From positions 33,687 through 97,686 of the forward strand of contig JAEYLC010000037.1 in assembly GCA_023461435.1 (NCBI GenBank): a stretch of 64,000 nt of DNA. Direction: 5' to 3'. The DNA is from Bacillota bacterium. Its GTDB lineage: Bacteria > Bacillota > Clostridia > Christensenellales > SZUA-584. Shown piece by piece: positions 8,904-16,689 of this stretch; within the stretch, counting starts at the first letter, position 1, and the number at the start of each line of letters is the position of its first letter. Position numbers and translations under genes: made by a program. The notes under the pieces are model-generated. The model saw nothing but the letters and a program-made list of their open reading frames with translations. It did no database searches and had not been told where the DNA came from.

Positions 8904-8932
8904 ACTATACCACACGGTATTGTATAATGCAA
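8904..8932 (-). promoter_or_regulatory. PadR operon promoter with operator in the spacer
   Basis: Reading leftwards: TTGCAT at 8932-8927, a 17-base spacer, TATAGT at 8909-8904. Within it lies the perfect inverted repeat ATACC-N4-GGTAT (8907-8920), of the ATAC...GTAT type bound by PadR proteins. Confidence 0.7.
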
Positions 8933-9062
8933 GGTACCGTAGAAAATTTTTTTAAGAAATTTTGGATGTGCTTTTGGGGGAATAAGAAAAAGTGTTAAAG
9001 CTTTAAGCCGATCTTACAGTATGAATGGGAATATATCCTAGCGACTATTGTGGGACAGGGGG

Positions 9063-9554
9063 TTAAGCTCCAAACAATGATTTTCGTAGAGCTTCCGAGA
9101 CAATTCCAATAGTTATTTCTTTAACGGCATCAAAAGTGACTTTGCCTGCTTTCCGCATGATAAGTTTGAATTTTGCGACTGCAACCTGTGTTTTCGAAGT
9201 TTCAACAAGTAAATCGGGCAATACTTCTTTTATTATTATTTTATCCGATTCTTGAAGTTGCTCGTCAATATCAATTAGTTCGGTTATTGCTTTAAGATGT
9301 GATTCTGTCCATGGATATGGTTTTCCGCAACTATGGCAATAGGCAGGAGCTTCTTTAATTTCATAAGTGCTTATAAAACAATCTTCTTCATCATAATAAC
9401 GACCTTGAATATTAGTATTACAATATTCACATTTTGTTGTGGTGGGACTGCCACATTGGGAACAGAAGTTTTTATTATATTCTGGCTGAAGTTCAGTCTT
9501 ACTATTGATTATATGACCATTAAGGCAAATCTGAGGGGTAAGAAAGCACGCCAT
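9063..9554 (-). CDS. DUF2321-like zinc-ribbon protein
   Basis: 163 residues from the ATG at 9554, which has AAGGAG upstream; a longer frame adds a stretch with no ribosome site. The N-terminus has ICLNGHII, FCSQCG, CEYCNTNIQGRYY and YCHSCGKPYPW, that is three CxxC pairs arranged as in the DUF2321 family, followed by a helical C-terminal half. It probably binds zinc; the function is unknown. It is AT-rich and divergent from an ADP-ribosyltransferase-like gene, with only 124 bases between the starts. Confidence 0.75.
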   Translation of the reverse strand: MACFLTPQICLNGHIINSKTELQPEYNKNFCSQCGSPTTTKCEYCNTNIQGRYYDEEDCFISTYEIKEAPAYCHSCGKPYPWTESHLKAITELIDIDEQLQESDKIIIKEVLPDLLVETSKTQVAVAKFKLIMRKAGKVTFDAVKEITIGIVSEALRKSLFGA

Positions 9555-9646
9555 TTTGTTATTCTCCTTACAATAATTTCGTAAAAAGTATATCATAATT
9601 AATTTGATTGTTTTAACAAAATTCACCACTATATCCAATAATATGA

Positions 9647-9674
9647 TATAATGTGCGCGATATTTTGTTGGAGG
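9647..9674 (+). promoter_or_regulatory. -10 element and ribosome site of the ART-like gene
   Basis: A consensus TATAAT at 9647-9652 and GGAGG at 9670-9674 precede the ATG at 9679. No good -35 hexamer is visible, so an activator or an extended -10 may be involved. Confidence 0.5.
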
Positions 9675-9678
9675 ATAT

Positions 9679-10293
9679 ATGGGGAACATTAATAAGTACA
9701 TCAATCAAAAACTTTGGTATCATGGTACAACATTATACGAATGGGATTCCATAAAAAGAAAAGGAGTCATTTTTGATTATAATAAAGGAAACGAGCTTGA
9801 TTTTGGATATGGTTTTTATTTGACGCCAGAATATGATCAGGCAGAATATTATATTATTAACTTGCTTAAGTTTATTGATAGATTCGGAATGGATGAGAAT
9901 GACAGAATACCAGTAATAATCGAATTCGAATTTTCTCTTATAGAGTATTGTGCAAATCCCGATTATAAATTTGGAGTATATAACGCATATGATAATGCTT
10001 TTGCTCAATTTGTATTTCATAATAGAGTAAACAATGTAAACGGAGAAGCTCAACATGCATATGATATTATATTCGGAGTAATGAGTGATAGTAAACCAAC
10101 GATATTGATTCAAAAGTATAAAAACGGAGATATAGAAAAGAATATTGTTCTTGAAGAATTGAAGAAATCTACCAGAAATAAACAATTATCTTTGCATAAT
10201 CAAAAATTATGTGATATAATTGTTCCCAAGAGGGGAATATTATTAGAAACAGGGAAGGAGTTGAGTATTAATGGCTACAATGCAAGTCACTGA
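9679..10293 (+). CDS. DUF3990-like protein with ADP-ribosyltransferase-like fold (putative toxin)
   Basis: 204 residues. The N-terminus carries LWYHGTT (His15), then LDFGYGFYLTPEYDQAEYY (Tyr47), matching the H-Y part of the ADP-ribosyltransferase fold as seen in DUF3990 proteins. The middle has FHNRVNN and YDIIFGVMSD and the end NKQLSLHNQKL, all at positions expected of DUF3990. Inference: a toxin that modifies a cell target, held in check by a partner. The short gene that overlaps its 3' end by 23 bases is the obvious partner. Base composition is far more AT-rich than the flanks, a sign of transfer. No experimental activity is known to me for this exact protein. Confidence 0.72.
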   Translation: MGNINKYINQKLWYHGTTLYEWDSIKRKGVIFDYNKGNELDFGYGFYLTPEYDQAEYYIINLLKFIDRFGMDENDRIPVIIEFEFSLIEYCANPDYKFGVYNAYDNAFAQFVFHNRVNNVNGEAQHAYDIIFGVMSDSKPTILIQKYKNGDIEKNIVLEELKKSTRNKQLSLHNQKLCDIIVPKRGILLETGKELSINGYNASH

Positions 10294-10486
10294 TCGGGAT
10301 ATATTGATGTTTCAAAAAAACCTAGCAGATGCGATTAATAGTATGTCGTTTAACAGAATAAGAATCGAGCAAGCGAATTGCCTTGCAGAAGAAGCTGTAA
10401 AAAGAATTGATTTCCAAAACTCGGCTCTTAATCATAAAGGTGTCAATTGGTTCGCAAGAAGAATTGTAAATGCATACAAAGCATAA
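10271..10486 (+). CDS. Small protein, putative partner of the ART-like protein
   Basis: 71 residues, mostly helical by eye, with a basic C-terminus (WFARRIVNAYKA). It starts inside the end of the DUF3990-like gene, with GGAG upstream of the ATG, so the two are translated together. Its place and size fit an antitoxin, but it does not show the pattern I would expect of DUF3791, the usual DUF3990 neighbour. Assignment as antitoxin is inference from position only. Confidence 0.6.
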   Translation: MATMQVTDRDILMFQKNLADAINSMSFNRIRIEQANCLAEEAVKRIDFQNSALNHKGVNWFARRIVNAYKA

Positions 10487-10496
10487 AAGCTTATTA

Positions 10497-10524
10497 AAGA
10501 GAGACATATATACTCTCTTTTTTT
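10497..10524 (+). terminator. Intrinsic terminator after the ART-like pair
   Basis: AGAGAG...CTCTCT stem around an AT loop, then seven T residues. Confidence 0.85.
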
Positions 10525-11389
10525 ATACAATAAAATCATGATGCAGCTTTTCCACCTCTCGCGGCAGCGCCTCAATAATCGCTGCTTTGTCGGCTTCCGA
10601 AACGCCGAGAGAATCGATTATCTTGCCGTTAAATTCAATATTCGTTGTCAGTCCCAGCAGCTTTTCGTAGTACATCGTGCTGAACATATCCGCGACATGA
10701 ACAATCTTCAAATCGGCGGAGTCCGTCTCGGCCAGCGAGGGCGTGTGGTGATATTCCACAACCACCGTGATATCCTCGCGGATATCCCATTTGCGGCACA
10801 ACCACGCGCCGATCTCCGAATGCGTGAGGCCGCCGAATACCGAGCGTTCGGCCACCAGCTGATGAACGCCGCTTAAAACCTTTTGCGCCACCTCGTCCAG
10901 CATATCGGGCAGGCACGCGTCGAGCAGAGCGATACCGATATCGTGGAGCAGCCCGTATGAAAAGAGCTTGAACCTGTCGCCCTGCTTGATCCGCGAGGAC
11001 AGCATGCCGCTCGCGGCGGACGTCCCGATGATATGCCGCCAGTATCGGGGCATATCAAAAGTCCTCGCTTTGTTTTCGCGCGGCGCATCGGAAAACAGCT
11101 GGCGTGAAATAAAGAATATGATAATGTTCTGCACGGTATGCATCCCGAGAAAAACCACGGCTTCCTTGATCGAAGCGATCTTCTTATTCGCGCCAAAGTA
11201 GCCTGAGTTGAAATTTGCGATCACGAGCTCATCGAGCTGTCCGGACTCTGAAACCATCTGAGCCAGCAGATCAATATCCGCATCGGCGGGATTTTTCAGC
11301 ATCGCAAGGATCTCGCTGACGCCGGGAGAGAGCTTCGGCAGCCTATCGGAGCTTTCCAGCATTTCAAAAACTTTATCTTTGCTTATCAT
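10523..11389 (-). CDS. HDOD domain signalling protein
   Basis: 288 residues. The whole length is an HDOD domain (a degenerate HD fold): LPKLSPGVSEILAML at the start, a helical core, then FSYGLLHDIGIALLD and EYHHTP. HDOD proteins act in bacterial signal transduction, often with diguanylate or chemotaxis systems, and usually lack the full metal site. AGGAGG precedes the ATG. It stands alone, with a 140-base gap to the next gene. Confidence 0.88.
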   Translation of the reverse strand: MISKDKVFEMLESSDRLPKLSPGVSEILAMLKNPADADIDLLAQMVSESGQLDELVIANFNSGYFGANKKIASIKEAVVFLGMHTVQNIIIFFISRQLFSDAPRENKARTFDMPRYWRHIIGTSAASGMLSSRIKQGDRFKLFSYGLLHDIGIALLDACLPDMLDEVAQKVLSGVHQLVAERSVFGGLTHSEIGAWLCRKWDIREDITVVVEYHHTPSLAETDSADLKIVHVADMFSTMYYEKLLGLTTNIEFNGKIIDSLGVSEADKAAIIEALPREVEKLHHDFIV

Positions 11390-11529
11390 GTCTCCTCCTG
11401 CTGTTGAAACGCAAAACCGCTTGGTGCGCGGCGCGGGCGCATGTCAGCTATATATACGCCCTTTGTCGTGCGGCGAAACACCGGGCGGGTCGGTTAAGAG
11501 ACACATCAAGCGCGGAAAGCTTTTTAACG

Positions 11530-12153
11530 CTATTTCTCCGAAACGGAAAACCGCAGTATCGTCTTGCACTTTTCGGGTGCGACGCGGCGGAAGTCCGACA
11601 TGTATATCTCGTGGTGTCTGAGTGATGCCCGTAAGAAATTCTTCGACTCGATGAAGCTGTGCATCGCTTCGAACGTGGCAGGTTCGGCGTCGAACGGGCC
11701 GATGTGCAGCGCCTGACAGCAGGGCCCTTCGTCAAGCGTCTCGAGACGCACGTCTTTGAGTGCGTCATTGCCCTTCTTTTTCAGCTGCATGTCGCGCACA
11801 CCGGCAAACAGCTCCTGCGTGACGAACGGGGGCTGCTGTATCATCAGCGTCCAGACGAACGCGTCCTTGTTGGCGCCGGTAAAATCGGTGCCCTCTGCCA
11901 TATCCCAAAGGCCCTCAAGCGCGTTCACCTTAAACTCGAAATATCCGTCCGGCACGATGCCTTTTTTGGGCAGCATTTTGATGCCCCAAGAGATCGCGTA
12001 CAATGCGCCGACGGCGTCCTGAAAGTTCTCGCTCGTGTTCGGGTCGCCCCGGCCGTCGATCATCGCGTATTGCAGCGGTGGTACGGTGAGTATTTCGGGT
12101 TTCTTCGGGAAATACAGCTTTTTGATCAGTGTCTGATAATCTTCGGCAGTCAT
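11530..12153 (-). CDS. GyrI-like small-molecule-binding protein
   Basis: 207 residues. The protein begins with PPLQYAMIDGRGDPNTSENFQDAVGALY, the start of a stand-alone GyrI-like/AraC effector-binding (SOUL-like) domain, and carries the FDAEPATFEAMHSFIESK repeat unit near its end. Members bind hydrophobic or cationic drugs or act as hydrolases on cyclopropanes; the ligand here is unknown. AAGGAG lies upstream. Cytoplasmic, single gene. Confidence 0.85.
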   Translation of the reverse strand: MTAEDYQTLIKKLYFPKKPEILTVPPLQYAMIDGRGDPNTSENFQDAVGALYAISWGIKMLPKKGIVPDGYFEFKVNALEGLWDMAEGTDFTGANKDAFVWTLMIQQPPFVTQELFAGVRDMQLKKKGNDALKDVRLETLDEGPCCQALHIGPFDAEPATFEAMHSFIESKNFLRASLRHHEIYMSDFRRVAPEKCKTILRFSVSEK

Positions 12154-12233
12154 AAAGTCATCTCCTTATTTGATCTATAAACCGATAATAGCACACGAAA
12201 TATGACACCTGTATGTCATACTTGAAAAATCGT

Positions 12234-12614
12234 TTATTTTTTTGCGCCGCAGTGAGGGCAGTAGGCAAAGCTCGCGTCGAACTCCGCGCCGCAGCGGGGG
12301 CAATGCGCAAACAGATCATCGAAGCCGTGAAAGCCGCCGGATACTTTGTGGAGCTGGTTAAAATCGATATCAGCTGCGGGCTTGAGCTGCTCGGCATAGG
12401 CCGCCTCCGCTTCATAGAGTGCGCCGCAGCAGCGAAGCTTCACAAAAAAATGCTTGTTCCACCGGAAGGTGGGGATAAAAAACACATGAAAATACGTATA
12501 GCGCTCGAAAAAGGCAGCGGATGTGAGCCGCCCGCAGACGGGGCAGACCACATTCTTAAAATCCTTAACGGGCTTTTTCTTTTCTTCAACGCCGAATATG
12601 CCGATAAAAAACAC
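12234..12614 (-). CDS. Zinc-ribbon protein
   Basis: 126 residues starting at GTG with AAGGG upstream. It has CPVCG near residue 24, a CCGALYEA motif in the middle, and a C-terminal zinc ribbon CPRCGAEFD...CPHCGAKK. The YFHVFFIPTFRW segment between them is typical of small zinc-ribbon proteins of Firmicutes with no known role. It lies 82 bases after the flavodoxin gene and could be the last gene of the TetR-controlled flavin operon. Confidence 0.75.
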   Translation of the reverse strand: MFFIGIFGVEEKKKPVKDFKNVVCPVCGRLTSAAFFERYTYFHVFFIPTFRWNKHFFVKLRCCGALYEAEAAYAEQLKPAADIDFNQLHKVSGGFHGFDDLFAHCPRCGAEFDASFAYCPHCGAKK

Positions 12615-12695
12615 GCCGCAGCCCTTCTTTTGACCTTTCTTGAGGCCATTATAAGGTTTTCGGCGTGTATTGGAAAGAATATTTTTTGCCGTGTT

Positions 12696-13223
12696 TCAGA
12701 CGGCCGCGATGCATTGGAGCAGTGCGCCGGCAATCTTGCCCGCGAGTTTTTCACCATCGGCACTGTTTAAACGGTAGGCTGCGGTGTCTTTCATTGTCGG
12801 CTTTTCAATATTCAGCAGGTCGGCGATATGCAGATCGGCAAAAGCGGCGGGAGCGGCCCCGGCCCGCTTCGTGAGCTCGGCCTTGAGCTTCGGGTTTGGC
12901 CCGAGCGCGCCGCCGCAGATCGAGAAAAACGCATACCTTTTTGCGGTCTCTTTGACGCGCTGCAGATACGGGCGCAGCGGCGACGCGGCCTGACCGAGCC
13001 AGACGGGGGAGACGAACACCACGAGATCATACATATCGATGCGGGACGGCGCGGGCGACACCCGGGGCGTCGTTTTAAACAGAGAATCGCCGATGATTCT
13101 GCCCGTTTTTCTGGGTTTGGCTTCCGTGATTCTGATATGGTCCGCCGAGTATCTCTCGGCCACTCTTTTTGCCAAAGCTTCGTTGTTGCCTGTGAGCGAA
13201 TAGGAAACGACTGCGATTTTCAA
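12696..13223 (-). CDS. Flavodoxin family protein
   Basis: 175 residues. The phosphate-binding loop SLTGNNEALAKRVAE lies at the N-terminus, and FVSPVWLGQAASPLRPYL and FFSICGGALG follow as in flavodoxin-like electron carriers. TTG start set by GGAGGAG. It sits 17 bases behind the FMN-binding protein gene, in the operon apbE-FMN binding-flavodoxin. It probably carries electrons at low potential inside the cell, supplying the flavinylated membrane protein; the direct partner is inferred from order only. Confidence 0.85.
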   Translation of the reverse strand: MKIAVVSYSLTGNNEALAKRVAERYSADHIRITEAKPRKTGRIIGDSLFKTTPRVSPAPSRIDMYDLVVFVSPVWLGQAASPLRPYLQRVKETAKRYAFFSICGGALGPNPKLKAELTKRAGAAPAAFADLHIADLLNIEKPTMKDTAAYRLNSADGEKLAGKIAGALLQCIAAV

Positions 13224-13240
13224 TATAACTCCTCCTATCC

Positions 13241-13705
13241 TCAGTTGCCGTGGCCCTGCGCCAGCGCGTTTTCGAGCGCCTTCAAATGCGCCTTGGACGT
13301 GAGCGTCGCGCCGCTGACCACATCCACCTCAAGCGACTGTGACGAGATCACGCTCTCGAATAGGTCGGTGACGGTCGCGCCTTTTGAGTTGATCTGAGAC
13401 GGCTTGCCTTCCTTATCGAGTGCGCCTTTGAGCACCTTAACGCTCGTGACCTTGCCCGATGAGACGGTGGCCTCCACCTTCGCGTCGTTCAGATGATTCT
13501 TCGACCCGATGTACGCGCCGTCGTACTTGCCGTCGTTCAACGACGCAAAATCGACGTCGGCAATGGTCATGTTTTTAAGCTCCTCCCTGCCCGGCGCTGT
13601 CGCGAGAAAGCCGATGAGGCTCCCCGCCACGATAACGCCTACGATTCCAATCGCAATCCACATAAATACCTTCCCCTTTCTTCGTTTCAATTTCAATTTC
13701 CTCAT
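13241..13705 (-). CDS. FMN-binding domain protein (membrane-anchored)
   Basis: 154 residues with a basic N-terminus and one membrane helix (about residues 14-34), then an outward FMN-binding domain. The motif DVVSGATLTS near residue 130 contains the threonine to which ApbE attaches FMN through a phosphoester bond. The gene for that enzyme lies directly upstream, two bases away. The short spacing and poor ribosome site point to coupled translation. Expected role: extracytoplasmic electron transfer. Confidence 0.88.
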   Translation of the reverse strand: MRKLKLKRRKGKVFMWIAIGIVGVIVAGSLIGFLATAPGREELKNMTIADVDFASLNDGKYDGAYIGSKNHLNDAKVEATVSSGKVTSVKVLKGALDKEGKPSQINSKGATVTDLFESVISSQSLEVDVVSGATLTSKAHLKALENALAQGHGN

Positions 13706-13707
13706 TT

Positions 13708-14667
13708 CTATAAATAAGATATCTTCATATTCACATCCGCCTCAAATTGACCCTTTAAACCGGATGTTAAACAGACTTGTTGATCGGCTGTAAAAAACAC
13801 AGCCTCTGCTCTTGGAAAACCATTCAATATTTCAACGCCTTTCTCGATGCCCGATATAAACAGTATCGTGGAGAGTGCGTCCGCGGCAGCCGAGCTCTTC
13901 GCAATAACGGTGACGCTGATTAACCCCGATTCCGCGGGGAAACCCACCCTCGGGTCCAGTATGTGGTGATAGCGTTTGCCGTCATCCGCCACGAAAAAGC
14001 GCTGGTCGTCTCCGGAGGTGACCACTGACCTGTCGGTGATCAGCAGACGTCCGATCAGCCGGTCTTTGAGCCGTGGATGGCGGATGCCCACGCGCCAGGG
14101 CGTTCCGTCGGGCTTTGGCCCGAGCGCCGAGACATTCCCGCCTATGTTGGTCACGGCGGACAGGACGCCGTAATCCTCAAATATTTTGTTGATTTCATCG
14201 CAGGCGAAGCCCTTGCCGATGCCGCCAAGATCGATCGACTGGCACGGCTGACACAGGCGCGCGACGCTGCCCGAAGCATCCAGCTGCAGATCGCTGTCGT
14301 TGATCAGCGGCAGCACGCGCGCGATGTCCTCGGCGGCAGGCACATGACAGGCGTGCTTGTAATCCCAGAGGTCAACGAGCGGGCAGACGGTGACGGAAAA
14401 CAGCCCCGACGACAGCGCCGAGAAGCTCTTCGCCTGCGACAGCAGCTCGTCCGTTTCCCGGCTGATGCGCACGCTTTTCCTGCCCGCACCGGCGTTGATG
14501 CGGCTGATCTCACTTTTTGGGTTAAACCGGCTCCACATTTTCTCCAGCCGGCTCAGCCGTTTTGCGCCCGCATCGAGCGCCTTTTGCGCGTTTGCGCCGA
14601 AAACCTGATGCGTGATGGGCGTGTTCATCCCAAAATACGTTGCTTGAGCGGAGGCCATACTCTGCAT
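13708..14667 (-). CDS. apbE: FAD:protein FMN transferase (ApbE)
   Basis: 319 residues. ApbE moves FMN from FAD to a threonine of partner proteins. The sequence shows FGMNTPITHQVFG, SRFNPKSEISRIN, then LGGIGKGFACDEI and NIGGNVSALGPKPDG, and later TSGDDQRFF and HHILDPRVGFPAES, all ApbE hallmarks in order. No signal peptide is visible, so it may act at the inner face or be exported by another route. AAGGAG lies upstream of the ATG. First gene of the flavin operon, with a 24-bp TetR-type operator immediately before its ribosome site. Confidence 0.93.
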   Translation of the reverse strand: MQSMASAQATYFGMNTPITHQVFGANAQKALDAGAKRLSRLEKMWSRFNPKSEISRINAGAGRKSVRISRETDELLSQAKSFSALSSGLFSVTVCPLVDLWDYKHACHVPAAEDIARVLPLINDSDLQLDASGSVARLCQPCQSIDLGGIGKGFACDEINKIFEDYGVLSAVTNIGGNVSALGPKPDGTPWRVGIRHPRLKDRLIGRLLITDRSVVTSGDDQRFFVADDGKRYHHILDPRVGFPAESGLISVTVIAKSSAAADALSTILFISGIEKGVEILNGFPRAEAVFFTADQQVCLTSGLKGQFEADVNMKISYL

Positions 14668-14690
14668 TTTTGGTTCATCTCCTTACAAAC

Positions 14691-14714
14691 GAATGAATAA
14701 TTTTAAATTCATTC
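14691..14714 (-). promoter_or_regulatory. TetR-type operator before the apbE operon
   Basis: GAATGAAT-N8-ATTCATTC, a 24-bp inverted repeat identical base for base with the one at 15322-15345. It lies between the apbE ribosome site and the upstream TetR stop. Confidence 0.75.
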
Positions 14715-14732
14715 AGTGCCCGGCATAAAAAA

Positions 14733-15311
14733 TCAGTCATAGTCGCACAAGCCCTTAAAAACAAGTTCGGTGATGGTCTCCATAAGCTCGGGAAAATACT
14801 CGAGCCCGATCTCGTCCTTGTGCGTATCGATGTTGATGATGGCGGCAAAAATGGCCATGATCATTTTGCTGCTTAGATCCTTTCTCATCTTCCCCTCAGC
14901 CTGCCATTTCTCGACCAGATGCAAAAATGTGTCGTACATGAAATCGACGGCTTCGATTCCGTTTTCTTCGCGGTAAAGCTGCTCGATCTTATCAAAGACG
15001 CTTTTGTTGTACCATTCCTTGAGTATCGGATTTTCCTGCATGCCCTGCATGTTGAGAACCATCATCTGGCGCGCCACATTAAGCGGCTCCTGATCCATAT
15101 CGACGACGGCGACCATACTTTTCTTCAGCTTGATGTTTTCATCAAGAAAGATATCCATAAACAGCTTTTCTTTGGACGCGTAATAGTTATAGAAGGTGCC
15201 CACGGCCATTCCGGCTTCCTTTGTGATGTCGGAAACGTTTGTGTCTTTGAAGCCTTTGCGGCTGAACAGCTCTTTTGCGCTTGCGTAGAGGCGCCTTTTT
15301 TTATCTTCCAT
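14733..15311 (-). CDS. TetR family regulator of the flavin operon
   Basis: 192 residues from the ATG at 15311. The N-terminal helix-turn-helix reads RLYASAKELFSRKGFKDTNVSDITKEAGMAVGTFYNYYASKEKLF in overlapping pieces, the standard TetR pattern, and the rest is a helical ligand-binding domain. Longer starts upstream run through the operator, so I prefer the ATG at 15311, with AGGATGG close by. It sits directly upstream of apbE on the same strand, and identical operators lie before its own gene and before apbE. The inducer is unknown. Confidence 0.9.
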   Translation of the reverse strand: MEDKKRRLYASAKELFSRKGFKDTNVSDITKEAGMAVGTFYNYYASKEKLFMDIFLDENIKLKKSMVAVVDMDQEPLNVARQMMVLNMQGMQENPILKEWYNKSVFDKIEQLYREENGIEAVDFMYDTFLHLVEKWQAEGKMRKDLSSKMIMAIFAAIINIDTHKDEIGLEYFPELMETITELVFKGLCDYD

Positions 15312-15321
15312 AAACCATCCT

Positions 15322-15345
15322 GAATGAATAATTTTAAATTCATTC
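15322..15345 (-). promoter_or_regulatory. TetR-type operator before the tetR gene
   Basis: Second copy of GAATGAAT-N8-ATTCATTC, ten bases upstream of the TetR start codon, consistent with autorepression. Confidence 0.75.
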
Positions 15346-15417
15346 ATATTATAACGCCGATATTTCATATTGTCAACACCCTTTTATAAAAAAAGGGAAA
15401 AAGTAGAGCCGATCAAC

Positions 15418-15693
15418 TTAGAATTCATCCTGCATGGCTTTGTAGGTGGTCTTGACCTTCAAAACTTCCTGATCGCTCGCGTCGCTGCCTTGGTAATAAC
15501 CCTTGTCGCGCATCTGCTCAAAAACCTGAAACTGATCATGGCTCGTCTGGCTTAGGTTTCCGGAGAGCACCTTGCGCAGGTTGTGGCACGACGCTTCCGT
15601 CAAAAACGTCGCGTAAGACGTGACCATCTGTTTTTCCTGATTTAAAAGATCATTGAGCAATTCCTGCTCCGAGAAATCCGGCTGCTGATTCAT
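15418..15693 (-). CDS. CotF-type spore coat protein
   Basis: 91 residues matching the Coat F family: ELLNDLLNQEKQMVTSYATFLTEASCHNLRKVL, then FEQMRDKGYYQGSDASDQEVLKVK. In Clostridia these small helical proteins lie in the spore coat or are expressed late in sporulation. It follows a second small coat-like gene after 12 bases. An AGGAGG site is present. A second CotF pair occurs at 30.0-30.5 kb, on the other strand. Confidence 0.85.
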   Translation of the reverse strand: MNQQPDFSEQELLNDLLNQEKQMVTSYATFLTEASCHNLRKVLSGNLSQTSHDQFQVFEQMRDKGYYQGSDASDQEVLKVKTTYKAMQDEF

Positions 15694-15705
15694 GATATGT
15701 CCTCC

Positions 15706-15927
15706 TTATTTATGTGTGTCCAAATAGCCAAGCAGATTGTTGTAATTGTCGCGGTGATGCCTTGATATCTGCTGGGCAAGGCTTTTGAGCTCCGGGTCTG
15801 CAAAATAATCCGCGTACACCTCGCTTTTCCTGACGGCTAGCGCTTCGTGTTTTAGTTGGTCTTCAATGATCATCAGATTTTTGGACTCGATCTCCGGCAT
15901 GAGTCCCATATTTTTAAAAACGCCCAT
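15706..15927 (-). CDS. Small coat-associated protein (CotF partner)
   Basis: 73 residues, helical, containing SKNLMIIEDQLKHEALAVRKSEVYADYFADPELKSL in sections, a four-helix-bundle pattern like the N-terminal half of CotF/ferritin-like coat proteins. It heads a two-gene unit with the CotF gene. AGGAGG precedes the ATG. The role is inferred from similarity in layout to the 30.0-kb pair. Confidence 0.78.
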   Translation of the reverse strand: MGVFKNMGLMPEIESKNLMIIEDQLKHEALAVRKSEVYADYFADPELKSLAQQISRHHRDNYNNLLGYLDTHK

Positions 15928-15985
15928 GTGTGTCCTCCTAACAGTTTGCTGATAGTTTGCATCAGCCGCGGGGAAAATATGCGCT

Positions 15986-16014
15986 TTAAGTTTTGGCTGA
16001 ATTCATTTATAATC
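15986..16014 (+). promoter_or_regulatory. Promoter abutting the recX start codon
   Basis: TTTAAG, 17-base spacer, consensus TATAAT at 16009-16014. Transcription would begin at or within a base or two of the ATG at 16021. Confidence 0.5.
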
Positions 16015-16020
16015 GAAAAT

Positions 16021-16689
16021 ATGGAAGAAAAAAGTGTGGTCAGCGCGGTGGAACCGCAGAAGAAAAACAAGGACCGGTACAACGTCTATTTAGACGGCGA
16101 ATATGCGGCGTCGCTCGGCGCGGAAGCGCTTGTGACATTCGGCATACGCGAGGGCGCGACCGTCGATGTGGAAACGCTCAAAGAAGCGGTGAGCCGCGAT
16201 AACGCGCAGTACGCGTTTGACAGCGCGGTCAAGCTGCTTGCGCACAAGATGCGCACGCGTACGGAGCTCACCGACAGACTCAAAGAGCGCGGCATCGACG
16301 AAGCGGCGGTGGAAGACGCGATGGACAAGCTCGCGTCATATGGTTATGTGGACGACAAAGCGTTCGCGGGGGAATATGTGCGCAGCGCGATGCAGACAGG
16401 CCGGTGGGGAAGAAAGGCTCTGGAATACCGCCTTAAGGAAAAAGGGATCGAGCAAAGCGTGATCGATGACGCTTTGTCAGAATACAGCGAAGAGGATGAG
16501 CGGCGGATCGCGCGAAAGCAGCTCGACGCGGCGGCAGGACGTTTAAAGGGCGTTGAAGCGCGCAAGGCAAGGCAGAAGGCTTATGCGGCGCTGGCCCGGC
16601 ACGGCTTTGACTATGGCGTGATCAGCGAGCTGCTCGAAGCCGGGATATCCGGCGTTTCGGACGGCGCGGCAGCGGAGGATGATACGTGA
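16021..16689 (+). CDS. recX: RecX family regulatory protein
   Basis: 222 residues, made of RecX helical repeats: NAQYAFDSAVKLLAHKMRTRTELTDRL, VVEDAMDKLASYGYVDDKAFAGEYV, then WGRKALEYRLKEKGI. RecX binds RecA filaments and limits recombination. The start is uncertain: the ATG at 16021 fits the usual N-terminus but has no ribosome site and lies seven bases after a TATAAT, so the message may be leaderless; an ATG at 15979 has a GGGG upstream. First gene of an overlapping five-gene operon (recX-birA-P1 peptidase-acpS-nnr). Confidence 0.85.
   Translation: MEEKSVVSAVEPQKKNKDRYNVYLDGEYAASLGAEALVTFGIREGATVDVETLKEAVSRDNAQYAFDSAVKLLAHKMRTRTELTDRLKERGIDEAAVEDAMDKLASYGYVDDKAFAGEYVRSAMQTGRWGRKALEYRLKEKGIEQSVIDDALSEYSEEDERRIARKQLDAAAGRLKGVEARKARQKAYAALARHGFDYGVISELLEAGISGVSDGAAAEDDT

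Noticed and set aside
9063..9704. Longer N-terminus of the DUF2321 protein
   Set aside because: The extra 50 residues lack a ribosome site and run over the divergent promoter; AAGGAG fixes the start at 9554.
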